NCBI GenBank assembly: GCA_016744875.1
Contig: JADGDL010000047.1
Location: forward strand, 1-14,147
Direction of reading: 5' to 3'
Source of the DNA: Sulfurovum sp.
GTDB taxonomy: Bacteria > Campylobacterota > Campylobacteria > Campylobacterales > Sulfurovaceae
DNA: 14,147 nucleotides
The notes under the pieces were generated by a model, which saw only the letters and a program-made list of their open reading frames with translations, was not told the origin of the DNA and made no database searches. The translations under genes and the position numbers were made by a program. Below are positions 7,105 through 13,885 of this stretch, piece after piece (positions within the stretch are counted from its first letter, which is position 1; each line of letters begins with the position of its first letter).

Positions 7105-9822
7105 TTAATCCATTACCACTTGTTCTTCAACATCTTTGAAGGTTTCGATCACATCACCCTCTTTAATGTCATTAAAGTTTGCAAGCATAATACCACACTC
7201 ATAACCATTTTTCACTTCTTTCGCATCTTCATTGAAACGTTTGAGTGAAGAAATAGTACTTTCATAAACTACTACGCCATCACGTATAAGTCTTGCTTTA
7301 GAGTTTCTGGTAATAGAACCATCAGATACTTTACATCCTGCAATAGTCCCAACTTTACCTACAACAAATGTCTCACGAACATCTGCCTGACCAGTTACTT
7401 CTTCAGAGATAACTGGGCTCATCATACCACCTAGTAGTGCTTTTACTTCATCTAAAAGATCATAGATAATAGAGTATGAACGTATCTCTATACCCAATTC
7501 TTTTGATTTTTTCTTCACTGCACCAGTAGGTCTGACGTTAAATCCAAGTACCACTGCATGTTCAGAAGCATCTGCCAATGTTAAGTCACTCTCTGTAACC
7601 CCACCAACACCTTCATGAATAATATTTACTTTTACTTCTTCATTTCTCAGTTTTTCTAGTGAACCTTTTATCGCTTCAAGAGACCCTTGAACATCTGCTT
7701 TAATGATCACAGGAAGTGCTTTGAGTTGTCCTTCTGCAATAAGTGCTGAGAGATCATCAAGAGATGCTTTAGTACTCTTAGAGAGGACTTTGGCTCTTTC
7801 AAACTCTGCTCTTTTTTCTGCAAGCTCACGTACTTCTTTATCTGTATCCATTACTGCAAGTTCTTCACCTGCACCAGGTACTTCATTCAATCCTACAATG
7901 GCTGCTGGTGTACTTGGGCCTATTGCTTTTACTGATGTTCCATCATCAAGTTTAATCGCTTTGATACGACCGTATGTTTTACCAACGATCACATTGTCAC
8001 CCACGCGTAATGTACCATTTTTGATGATTACATTTGCAACCGGACCAAAACCTTTTTCCACGGATGCTTCAACAACAACCGCTTGTGCAGTTTTATCTGC
8101 ATTGGCTTTTAACTCCATTACTTCGGCTTGAAGTAAAATAGTCTCAAGAAGGTCATCTATACCCATACCTGAATGTGCAGATACTGGAACAAATTCATAC
8201 TCTCCACCCCAGTCTGTTGCCATCACACCTATCTCTGAAAGTTGTGATTTAACATTATCTGGGTTTGCTGATTCTTTATCCATTTTGTTTATCGCAACAA
8301 TAAGTGGTACACCTGCTGCTTTCGTGTGTGCGATCGCCTCTTTTGTTTGAGGCATTACACCATCATCTGCAGCGACAACGATAATAACGATATCTGTTGC
8401 CTGTGCTCCACGTGAACGCATTTCAGTAAAGGCTTCGTGACCCGGGGTATCAACAAAGGTGATCTTCTTACCATTTTTTTCTACTTGGTATGCACCTACA
8501 TGCTGTGTAATACCACCTGCTTCTCTATCTGCAACTTTTGCAGCACGTATTTTATCAAGTAATGATGTTTTACCATGATCGACGTGTCCCATTATAGTAA
8601 TAACAGGAGGTCTTTCTGTTGCATTTTCATCTTCTTCAACATCATATTCATCTGTTATATCAAGTTCATCGAGTGGATTTACGGTTGTCACTTCCACTTC
8701 AAACTCTTCTGCCAAGATCTCTATCTCATCTTTAGAGAGGAAGTCATTTTTAGTTACCATCATTCCAAGTAGAAAAAGAACACCGACAACTTCACCCACT
8801 TTACGGTTTACTTTTTCAGCAAACTCATAAACCCTTACATTTTCAGGGATCTCTATAGATGTAACAATATCTGTATTTTCTTCTTTCACATACTTTTTAC
8901 GTTTTCCACCACGTTTAAGAGAACGTTTTTGATGAGGGCGGAACGGTTGTCTACCTTTTGCAGGTCCACCATTGGCCGCTTCTCTTTTTTTCGCTTCTTC
9001 TTTACGTTTTTGTTCCTGACGCATCATATCTTCATAGATATTTTTATCAGAAAAGTCTAAAAGTACTACTTCTTCTCCACCAAAACCGCTGTCGATCTCT
9101 CCACTCATACTGTCATGGTTAAAGATATCGATCTTAGTACCAGTATCTCGAGCTTCTGCTACCTTCTTACTCTTTTTCTTTCCAACAAACGGTTCATAAT
9201 TTTTATTTCCGAATGTTTTTCCCAAAGAGATATTTGTCCCAGCTCTAACCGGTGCCGGCTTCGCTTTTCGAACGATCTTAATACCACCACGTGAAAGTGT
9301 TCTTCTTTTTGGTTTTTCTGCAGTTTGATCTGTTGAGGCTTCAGCAGTACTGGCTTCTTCAGTTTTTTTACTTACTACAGAAATACCTTTACGCTTTTTA
9401 ACCTCTTTAGGTGCAGGTTTTGCTACAACTTCTTCAACAGCAATCTCTTCCGAAACTTCTTCTTTTGTTTCAGTCGTAACCGTTACATTCTCTTCTACTA
9501 CCACAGTCTCAACTGTTTCAGGTTCAACCTCAACAGTTTCAGCTTCAGTCTCAACTGTTTTAGGTTCAGTCTCTGTTACTTCTTTGGTAACAACTTCTGT
9601 TTTTTTCTTCACCACAGTGATCTTTGGTTTATCGCCTGGCTTATTGAAGTCTTTGGGAAGTGTCCCGCTGATTGCATAATCAACAAGTACCCCCGCATTT
9701 TCCATACTGATAGTACTGTTAGCGGCTTTAACATCAAAACCTAATTCTTTTGCTTTATCTAACAGGTCACCATTTGACAATCCTGCTTCTTCTGCTATCT
9801 CTTGGATTTTAACTTTATCCAT
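7105..9822 (-). CDS. infB: Translation initiation factor IF-2
   Basis: GTPase that brings initiator fMet-tRNA to the 30S subunit and promotes 50S joining. 905 residues. Order: a first IF2 N-terminal subdomain (about 1-55); a long low-complexity linker (about 60-320), first rich in Glu, Thr and Val, then Lys and Arg; a second IF2_N subdomain (about 322-375); the G domain with PPVITIMGHVDHGKTS (P-loop 412-419), GGITQHVGAY, DTPGHE (458-463), NKMD (512-515) and SAH (548-550); then domain II and the C-terminal fMet-tRNA-binding region ending in ANFNDIKEGDVIETF. Start ATG at 9822 has AAAGGAG ten bases upstream, inside ylxR, and overlaps the ylxR stop by eight bases. Acidic repeats of TVETE/VEPE type at about 83-108 look like slippage-expanded linker. 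It is the main housekeeping gene of its operon. Confidence 0.98.
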   Translation of the reverse strand: MDKVKIQEIAEEAGLSNGDLLDKAKELGFDVKAANSTISMENAGVLVDYAISGTLPKDFNKPGDKPKITVVKKKTEVVTKEVTETEPKTVETEAETVEVEPETVETVVVEENVTVTTETKEEVSEEIAVEEVVAKPAPKEVKKRKGISVVSKKTEEASTAEASTDQTAEKPKRRTLSRGGIKIVRKAKPAPVRAGTNISLGKTFGNKNYEPFVGKKKSKKVAEARDTGTKIDIFNHDSMSGEIDSGFGGEEVVLLDFSDKNIYEDMMRQEQKRKEEAKKREAANGGPAKGRQPFRPHQKRSLKRGGKRKKYVKEENTDIVTSIEIPENVRVYEFAEKVNRKVGEVVGVLFLLGMMVTKNDFLSKDEIEILAEEFEVEVTTVNPLDELDITDEYDVEEDENATERPPVITIMGHVDHGKTSLLDKIRAAKVADREAGGITQHVGAYQVEKNGKKITFVDTPGHEAFTEMRSRGAQATDIVIIVVAADDGVMPQTKEAIAHTKAAGVPLIVAINKMDKESANPDNVKSQLSEIGVMATDWGGEYEFVPVSAHSGMGIDDLLETILLQAEVMELKANADKTAQAVVVEASVEKGFGPVANVIIKNGTLRVGDNVIVGKTYGRIKAIKLDDGTSVKAIGPSTPAAIVGLNEVPGAGEELAVMDTDKEVRELAEKRAEFERAKVLSKSTKASLDDLSALIAEGQLKALPVIIKADVQGSLEAIKGSLEKLRNEEVKVNIIHEGVGGVTESDLTLADASEHAVVLGFNVRPTGAVKKKSKELGIEIRSYSIIYDLLDEVKALLGGMMSPVISEEVTGQADVRETFVVGKVGTIAGCKVSDGSITRNSKARLIRDGVVVYESTISSLKRFNEDAKEVKNGYECGIMLANFNDIKEGDVIETFKDVEEQVVMD

Positions 9823-10057
9823 TATTGATTAACTCCTTTAAAAGCTTAGTAAAGTACTCTTCATCTTGTTTAAAGCGCTTCACTAAGCCTTTGACTTTTT
9901 TTTCATTTGTACTACAACTTTCACACAGGTAAAAGCTTCTGCCTTCACCATTAAATGCAACAATCTCTTTATCCTCATGCTTAAGTCTAATCAAAGTATT
10001 TTGAGGATGTCTAGCTCGGCAAGCGATGCACATTCGTATAGGCTGTATTTTTTTCAT
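9815..10057 (-). CDS. ylxR: YlxR-family (DUF448) RNA-binding protein
   Basis: Small cytoplasmic protein of the YlxR/DUF448 family, typically encoded next to infB; family members have been linked to RNA binding and RNase P, but the role in this lineage is not established. From the ATG at 10057 it is 80 residues, with the signature IRMCIACR (C10, C13) and GRSFYLCESC (C45, C48), which form two CxxC pairs that could bind a metal. The C-terminal half is basic (KKVKGLVKRFK). An in-frame TTG at 10072 would add five residues, but neither start has a Shine-Dalgarno, and a TATAAT sits only four bases before the ATG, suggesting a leaderless message. It overlaps infB by eight bases and carries the infB ribosome-binding site. 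Confidence 0.9.
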   Translation of the reverse strand: MKKIQPIRMCIACRARHPQNTLIRLKHEDKEIVAFNGEGRSFYLCESCSTNEKKVKGLVKRFKQDEEYFTKLLKELINNG

Positions 10058-10061
10058 GCGT

Positions 10062-10067
10062 ATTATA
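10062..10067 (-). promoter_or_regulatory. Candidate -10 box for a leaderless ylxR-infB transcript
   Basis: A consensus TATAAT on the minus strand begins three bases after the U-tract of the thrB terminator and ends four bases before the ylxR ATG. A start site six to seven bases downstream falls on the ATG itself, implying no 5' leader, in line with the absence of a Shine-Dalgarno. No recognisable -35 hexamer exists at 16 to 18 bases (that stretch is terminator stem), but Campylobacterota sigma70 promoters often lack a conserved -35. The hexamer also arises in AT-rich DNA by chance, so this is a prediction. Confidence 0.5.
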
Positions 10068-10069
10068 CC

Positions 10070-10101
10070 CAAAAAGAGATTAAGCGTATCGCTTAATCTC
10101 T
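10070..10101 (-). terminator. Intrinsic terminator at the end of thrB
   Basis: On the minus strand AGAGATTAAGCG (10101-10090), a three-base loop, and the perfect complement CGCTTAATCTCT (10086-10075) form a 12-bp hairpin followed by TTTT, giving a five-T run counting the last stem base. The thrB stop codon (10095-10093) lies within the first arm. The plus-strand reading lacks a T-tract after the stem, so the signal is one-directional. The stem is AU-rich at its base with a GC cap and the U-tract is short, so some read-through into ylxR is likely. Confidence 0.8.
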
Positions 10102-10974
10102 AGTGGTGACTCCATTATTATCCAAAGCAAGCGTAAATACCCTGAATTGGGGGAATCTTGCCTGTAATGCCTGTGCCATTTTATCCGCATCTTTATCATA
10201 GGCAAGATTGAAAAACGTAGATCCTGAACCAGAAAGTGTAGACATGAGTGCACCATGTTTAAGTGCAAGTTTTTGTACATCAAAGAGTTCAGGTATCATT
10301 TTCATTCTTCTAGCCTGATGCAGTTTGTCTTTAGATGCAATACGCAACAGGTCCCAAGACTCAGACATAAAGAGTGCTGTCATATAAGAAGAGCGTGAGA
10401 GTGAATAAACTGTCTCTTCTTTTCTATACATTTTTGGAAGAACCGTACGTGATCTTGCTGTGGATATGGTACGATTAGGTACAACCACTACTGCTTTAAG
10501 ATAATCAGGCATACGTCTTTTTTTACTATAGACCCTGTCACCTTCAACACAAGCCACATTAAATCCACCCATAACTGCTGGGGTGATATTGTCCGGATGA
10601 TGTTCATAACGCAGAGCCTGATTGAGGATCTCTCTTTTATTATATTTCTTATCAGCAACAGTGTAAGCTCCTGCAAGTGCTGCTACTATGACTGCAGACG
10701 AAGATCCTAATCCTCTGGAGATAGGTATACGGTTATGAAATTCAAATCTGAAATTATCATCTCTACCTGTCAATCGCTTATAGTTTTCATTGAAAATACT
10801 TAGAAAAAGTGAATTTTTCTTTATCTTCGGGTTTTCAGCACCTTCACCGTGTGTAGAGAGACTTAAAAATTTTGAAGGTTTAATGATGATTTCATTTCTT
10901 AGATCAACAGCCAAACCTAAGGTATCAAACCCTGGTCCTAGATTGGCAGAGGTTGCGGGTACGCTTACAAACAT
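10093..10974 (-). CDS. thrB: Homoserine kinase
   Basis: GHMP-family kinase that phosphorylates L-homoserine to O-phospho-L-homoserine with ATP, the penultimate step of threonine synthesis, in the cytoplasm. 293 residues, normal length. Motif 1 is VPATSANLGPGFDTLG (5-20); the ATP-binding motif 2 is PISRGLGSSSA (84-94); EHHPDNITPAVMGG (124-137) carries the HPDN sequence typical of homoserine kinases; the glycine-rich motif 3 is LSGSGSTFF in the last quarter. The ATG at 10974 has GGAAG nine bases upstream. It follows the tsaB-like gene by 15 bases and is the last gene of the lpxC unit; its stop codon is embedded in a terminator hairpin. Nothing in the neighbourhood concerns threonine, so the placement is a lineage gene-order trait rather than a pathway cluster. 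Confidence 0.96.
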   Translation of the reverse strand: MFVSVPATSANLGPGFDTLGLAVDLRNEIIIKPSKFLSLSTHGEGAENPKIKKNSLFLSIFNENYKRLTGRDDNFRFEFHNRIPISRGLGSSSAVIVAALAGAYTVADKKYNKREILNQALRYEHHPDNITPAVMGGFNVACVEGDRVYSKKRRMPDYLKAVVVVPNRTISTARSRTVLPKMYRKEETVYSLSRSSYMTALFMSESWDLLRIASKDKLHQARRMKMIPELFDVQKLALKHGALMSTLSGSGSTFFNLAYDKDADKMAQALQARFPQFRVFTLALDNNGVTTRD

Positions 10975-10989
10975 TATTCACTACTTCCA

Positions 10990-11496
10990 TTAGACAGCTG
11001 GCAATATATACTCAGGGGTTGATTCTTCATCTATTTCAAGATCATGAATACTTTGAGGTAAGACAAAATGTGCCTCTACCGGCTGCTCATATTTTTTTGT
11101 TATTATAGTCTCTTTTTCCTTGATAAAATAAAGATTACCAATAGCTTTGATGGGTTGTGCTCCATTTAATGAAAAACCACTGCAGCCAAAACATTTTATA
11201 CCACGTACTGTCTCAATGGTTTTCAACATAATGTATGTCAGTTTGATCGCCATATAAGAGCCTGGTCCACGTGTATAAATGATCTTGGAAACAGAGTAAG
11301 TATCCAAACATTCGCTTATAATGGGTAGAAGTACCTCAGAAGTTTTTTTATTACTGGAAATGGTTTTGATGAGTCTGTCATTTTCATACACCCCTAGTTG
11401 AAGGGGTGAAGAAATAGAGATGATCAGAAGGGTATAGTTATGCGAATGATCTGGCAAATGATCTACTCTGTAACTCTTCAACTGCAACAAGATCAT
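10990..11496 (-). CDS. tsaB: Short TsaB-like protein (t6A tRNA modification), reduced
   Basis: Resembles the N-terminal half of TsaB, the inactive ASKHA-fold partner of TsaD in making threonylcarbamoyladenosine at position 37 of tRNAs. Supporting features are a first beta strand LLIISISSPLQLGVYENDRLI, KTSEVLLPII, and the family hallmark TRGPGSYMAIKLTY (corresponding to the usual GPGSxTGLR), then PIKAIGNLYFIKE. At 168 residues or fewer it is shorter than typical TsaB (about 230), and the usual DTS after the first strand is SSP. The start is uncertain: the ATG at 11496 makes a 59-base overlap with lpxC and puts about 20 unlikely residues first; an in-frame TTG at 11457 (155 residues, 20-base overlap) fits the family N-terminus better. 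Neither has a strong Shine-Dalgarno. It sits between lpxC and thrB, with no modification partners nearby. Confidence 0.8.
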   Translation of the reverse strand: MILLQLKSYRVDHLPDHSHNYTLLIISISSPLQLGVYENDRLIKTISSNKKTSEVLLPIISECLDTYSVSKIIYTRGPGSYMAIKLTYIMLKTIETVRGIKCFGCSGFSLNGAQPIKAIGNLYFIKEKETIITKKYEQPVEAHFVLPQSIHDLEIDEESTPEYILPAV

Positions 11497-12325
11497 AATT
11501 CTTGCTGTCTGAAAGAAGTTTAGTAGTAAGTTGATAATTTAAGTTATGACTCCCTGCAAATGATTCATATTTTGCTAAGATATTATGTCCAGATACCATC
11601 ATATCACCCATCGCATCCAAGATCTTATGTCTTGCAAATTCATTGTCAAAACGCAAACCTTCAGGGTTCAATACTTTATGATCATCAAGTCCTATAGCAT
11701 TTTGCAAGGTTGCTCCCATAGCCAGGTTTTGACTCTGTAGGTATTGTATATCTTTTGCAAAACCAAATGTTCTTGCTCTTGCAATCTCTTCCACAAAATT
11801 TTTCGTAGAAAAATCAAACGATTCTTCTTGCTCACCGATCACCGGATGATCGAACTTGATACGGAAATCAAATGCTGCAGAATCATGTGGTAAAAGACGC
11901 ACAAACTTATCTCCATCCTGTATTTCAATAGGTGTTTTTACACGAATGACCTTCTTGGGAGCATCTTGTTCTTCAATGCCTGCTTCATCTAAGAGTAGAC
12001 AAAAAGAGATAGATGAACCATCCATGATAGGCATCTCATTACCATCTACTGTTACGCGCATATTATCTATACCATAAGCATATACAGCAGAAAGAAAATG
12101 CTCTATGGTTGAGATGAACCCTTTTTCATTCCCGATCACTGTAGCCATACGCGTGTCTATTACGGATTTAGGAGAGAGAGGTATATTCATTGCAAGATCT
12201 TCACGATAAAACACTATACCTGCATCAACATCAAGCGGCTCAAGTCTAAGCTTAATAGGCTCACCTTTGTGTAGACCGATACCAATTACTTCAACTGCTT
12301 TTTTCAAAGTTCGCTGCTGCATCAT
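11438..12325 (-). CDS. lpxC: UDP-3-O-acyl-N-acetylglucosamine deacetylase
   Basis: Zinc enzyme for the committed step of lipid A synthesis, removing the acetyl group from UDP-3-O-acyl-GlcNAc in the cytoplasm. 295 residues, usual length. Visible are QRTLKKAVEVIGIGLHKGE (4-22), STIEHFLSA (72-80) with zinc ligand H76 and catalytic E75, MDGSS (101-105), ARARTFGF (182-189), RFDNEFARHKILDAMGD (225-241) with ligands H233 and D237, and the catalytic histidine in GSHN (H260). AAGGAGAG stands directly before two consecutive ATGs; the first (12325) matches family N-termini, the second (12322) has better spacing. It shows the cell is Gram-negative with lipid A. It has its own promoter in the gap behind it and overlaps the next gene. 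Confidence 0.97.
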   Translation of the reverse strand: MMQQRTLKKAVEVIGIGLHKGEPIKLRLEPLDVDAGIVFYREDLAMNIPLSPKSVIDTRMATVIGNEKGFISTIEHFLSAVYAYGIDNMRVTVDGNEMPIMDGSSISFCLLLDEAGIEEQDAPKKVIRVKTPIEIQDGDKFVRLLPHDSAAFDFRIKFDHPVIGEQEESFDFSTKNFVEEIARARTFGFAKDIQYLQSQNLAMGATLQNAIGLDDHKVLNPEGLRFDNEFARHKILDAMGDMMVSGHNILAKYESFAGSHNLNYQLTTKLLSDSKNYDLVAVEELQSRSFARSFA

Positions 12326-12351
12326 CTCTCCTTCTTTTTATATTATGAAAT

Positions 12352-12380
12352 ATTATATCAAAATATAATATTTTTCGCAA
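12352..12380 (-). promoter_or_regulatory. Predicted sigma70 promoter of the lpxC-tsaB-thrB unit
   Basis: On the minus strand TTGCGA (12380-12375, four of six consensus) is followed after exactly 17 bases by TATAAT (12357-12352), and TGA directly before it makes an extended -10. Expected start near 12345 gives a leader of about 20 bases containing the AAGGAGAG ribosome-binding site of lpxC. A second TATAAT lies further upstream at 12430-12425 without a clear -35; it may be an additional weak start or chance in AT-rich DNA. Confidence 0.65.
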
Positions 12381-12502
12381 GTATACCCAAGTTTTCATTA
12401 GATACATTTTAAAATCTAAAAATTATTATAACCTAATGTTAATCATATATACTCATTTTTATGCCTATATTTTATGCAATAAAACATTTTAATCCTACCT
12501 GA
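12381..12502. other. AT-rich intergenic spacer between M23 gene and lpxC
   Basis: The rest of the largest gene-free stretch in the window. It holds a second TATAAT (minus strand, 12430-12425) and two direct copies of GCATAAAA. No terminator with a U-tract is visible after the M23 gene, and the only minus-strand ORF seen is about 14 codons without a Shine-Dalgarno. I see no small RNA or operator that can be supported by sequence alone. Confidence 0.5.
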
Positions 12503-13885
12503 TCATGTACCTTCAATGATCTTATCTGCAGCTTTAAAAATATTATCAACATTTTTTCTGATCCATGACTGATCAAACCATTCTACAGGTCTTACTTCTA
12601 TGCCTTGTACCAATAGACCAAAGTGTAAATGATCTCCAAGTGCCAAACCTGAAACACCTGTTTTTGCTATCCCCTGTCCTACACTCACTTCATCACCTTC
12701 ATTCACTAAAAGCTGGGAACAGTGTCCATAAAGCGAATAGAGCCCTAAACCATGGTCAATCATTGGCATGTTTCCATATATACCATTTTCATTTGCATAG
12801 ACTACTGTTCCTGCATTTGATGCTTTGATCGTAGCCATCTTAGTACTGGCAAGATCATATCCCACATGAAAAGAGTGAGATACTTTATGGTCTTTGTTTT
12901 TATAATAATAGTGTCTTTCATCACCATAACTTGCCACTTTTTGTCCATTTCGAAGTGGGTAGAATTTTATCACTTTCCACTTCTCCAAAAGGTCTGAAGA
13001 GATCACTTTGCTTAAATTATGGATCAACTCTTCATTTTTTAAACGCATTGTTTCATTGATCGCTACAAATCTTTCTAATCTGTCATCTATGTTGGAATAT
13101 TCTGGGTCACTTGATGCCAGGTCAGTAATTTTTCCATCTATAAATTTATCACTTGCTTTTATCCATGAAACTTTGTATGTATGATTTTTGACATAAAAAG
13201 GTATATCTGCTGCACGCTTGTTTTTGGCTTTATCTACAGCAACAACCTTAGCTTTAAATTCTTTTTTGTCAAAAGGCCATGCGATAAGTGCTGCATAGTA
13301 ACCTTCCTTTTTATACGGCTGTGCCTTGAACTTATTTTCCCCAGCTTCTACATACAGTGTCTCAAGGTTATCATCAGATGCCTGAAACACAACCAAGGCA
13401 GATCCACCTTGTGTAATACTGTATGAATTTGCCAAAATATTTACATTTGGTTTTTTATAATCTACATTAATATCAATAGTTTGTTCGGTACTGTTGCCTT
13501 GCAGCATATTCCACATACTTTTATCTGTGACAGAAATTTTTAAAGTAAGTTTTTTTGCTTTAGGATCAAGCACTTTGCTTTTAGGGTAATTGACTAAAAG
13601 TGTTTTCTCTTTTGTCAAGGTATCAAATGTTCCTTGTCCAACAATAACACTTTGAGTGCCATCATTTAATATAAGTTCAAAACTTTTTAAACCTTCATTA
13701 TCTGAGAGTTCAACTTTGATCGCATCTGAGCGATTCCAAAAGATATTGTTTTTACTCTGTATGGTCGGTTTTTCTCTTTCAAACTCTGGTGCTGTATAGA
13801 TATATCCAGCACCACCAAGCAGTGCCAATAACACCAATAAAGTTACTACTTTGCTACCACTTTTTTTATTACTTCTATTTCTCAT
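12503..13885 (-). CDS. Membrane-anchored M23 family (LytM-type) peptidoglycan endopeptidase
   Basis: 460 residues: short basic N-terminus, one transmembrane segment (about 12-30) with no lipobox or clear cleavage site, a long periplasmic ectodomain (about 40-300) apparently of beta-sandwich repeats without LysM motifs, then a C-terminal M23 domain. The LytM catalytic set is intact: HVGYD (H340, D344), YGHCS (H388) and GDHLHFG (H419, H421); H340, D344 and H421 should hold zinc. Such enzymes cut peptide cross-links in the cell wall, and relatives in Helicobacter and Campylobacter shape the helical cell; that role here is inference. The ATG at 13885 has AGGG eight bases upstream and overlaps the preceding gene by 11 bases. 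Its place directly before lpxC matches, from memory, the Campylobacter jejuni order. Confidence 0.93.
   Translation of the reverse strand: MRNRSNKKSGSKVVTLLVLLALLGGAGYIYTAPEFEREKPTIQSKNNIFWNRSDAIKVELSDNEGLKSFELILNDGTQSVIVGQGTFDTLTKEKTLLVNYPKSKVLDPKAKKLTLKISVTDKSMWNMLQGNSTEQTIDINVDYKKPNVNILANSYSITQGGSALVVFQASDDNLETLYVEAGENKFKAQPYKKEGYYAALIAWPFDKKEFKAKVVAVDKAKNKRAADIPFYVKNHTYKVSWIKASDKFIDGKITDLASSDPEYSNIDDRLERFVAINETMRLKNEELIHNLSKVISSDLLEKWKVIKFYPLRNGQKVASYGDERHYYYKNKDHKVSHSFHVGYDLASTKMATIKASNAGTVVYANENGIYGNMPMIDHGLGLYSLYGHCSQLLVNEGDEVSVGQGIAKTGVSGLALGDHLHFGLLVQGIEVRPVEWFDQSWIRKNVDNIFKAADKIIEGT

Noticed and set aside
7703..8131. Plus-strand open frames, the longest being 142 codons opposite infB, plus others opposite the GGDEF-EAL, xseA, lpxC and M23 genes.
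   Set aside because: Each lies wholly or largely antisense to a gene with clear family motifs, and none has a recognisable product; they are shadow frames.
10080..10283. Minus-strand open frames of 67 and 62 codons within thrB (also 10488-10676).
   Set aside because: They are alternative frames inside a well-supported thrB coding region, with no motifs.
12501..12521. Inverted repeat GATCAT / ATGATC with a nine-base loop over the stop codon of the M23 gene, considered as a terminator.
   Set aside because: The stem is only six base pairs and no U-tract follows on the minus strand.
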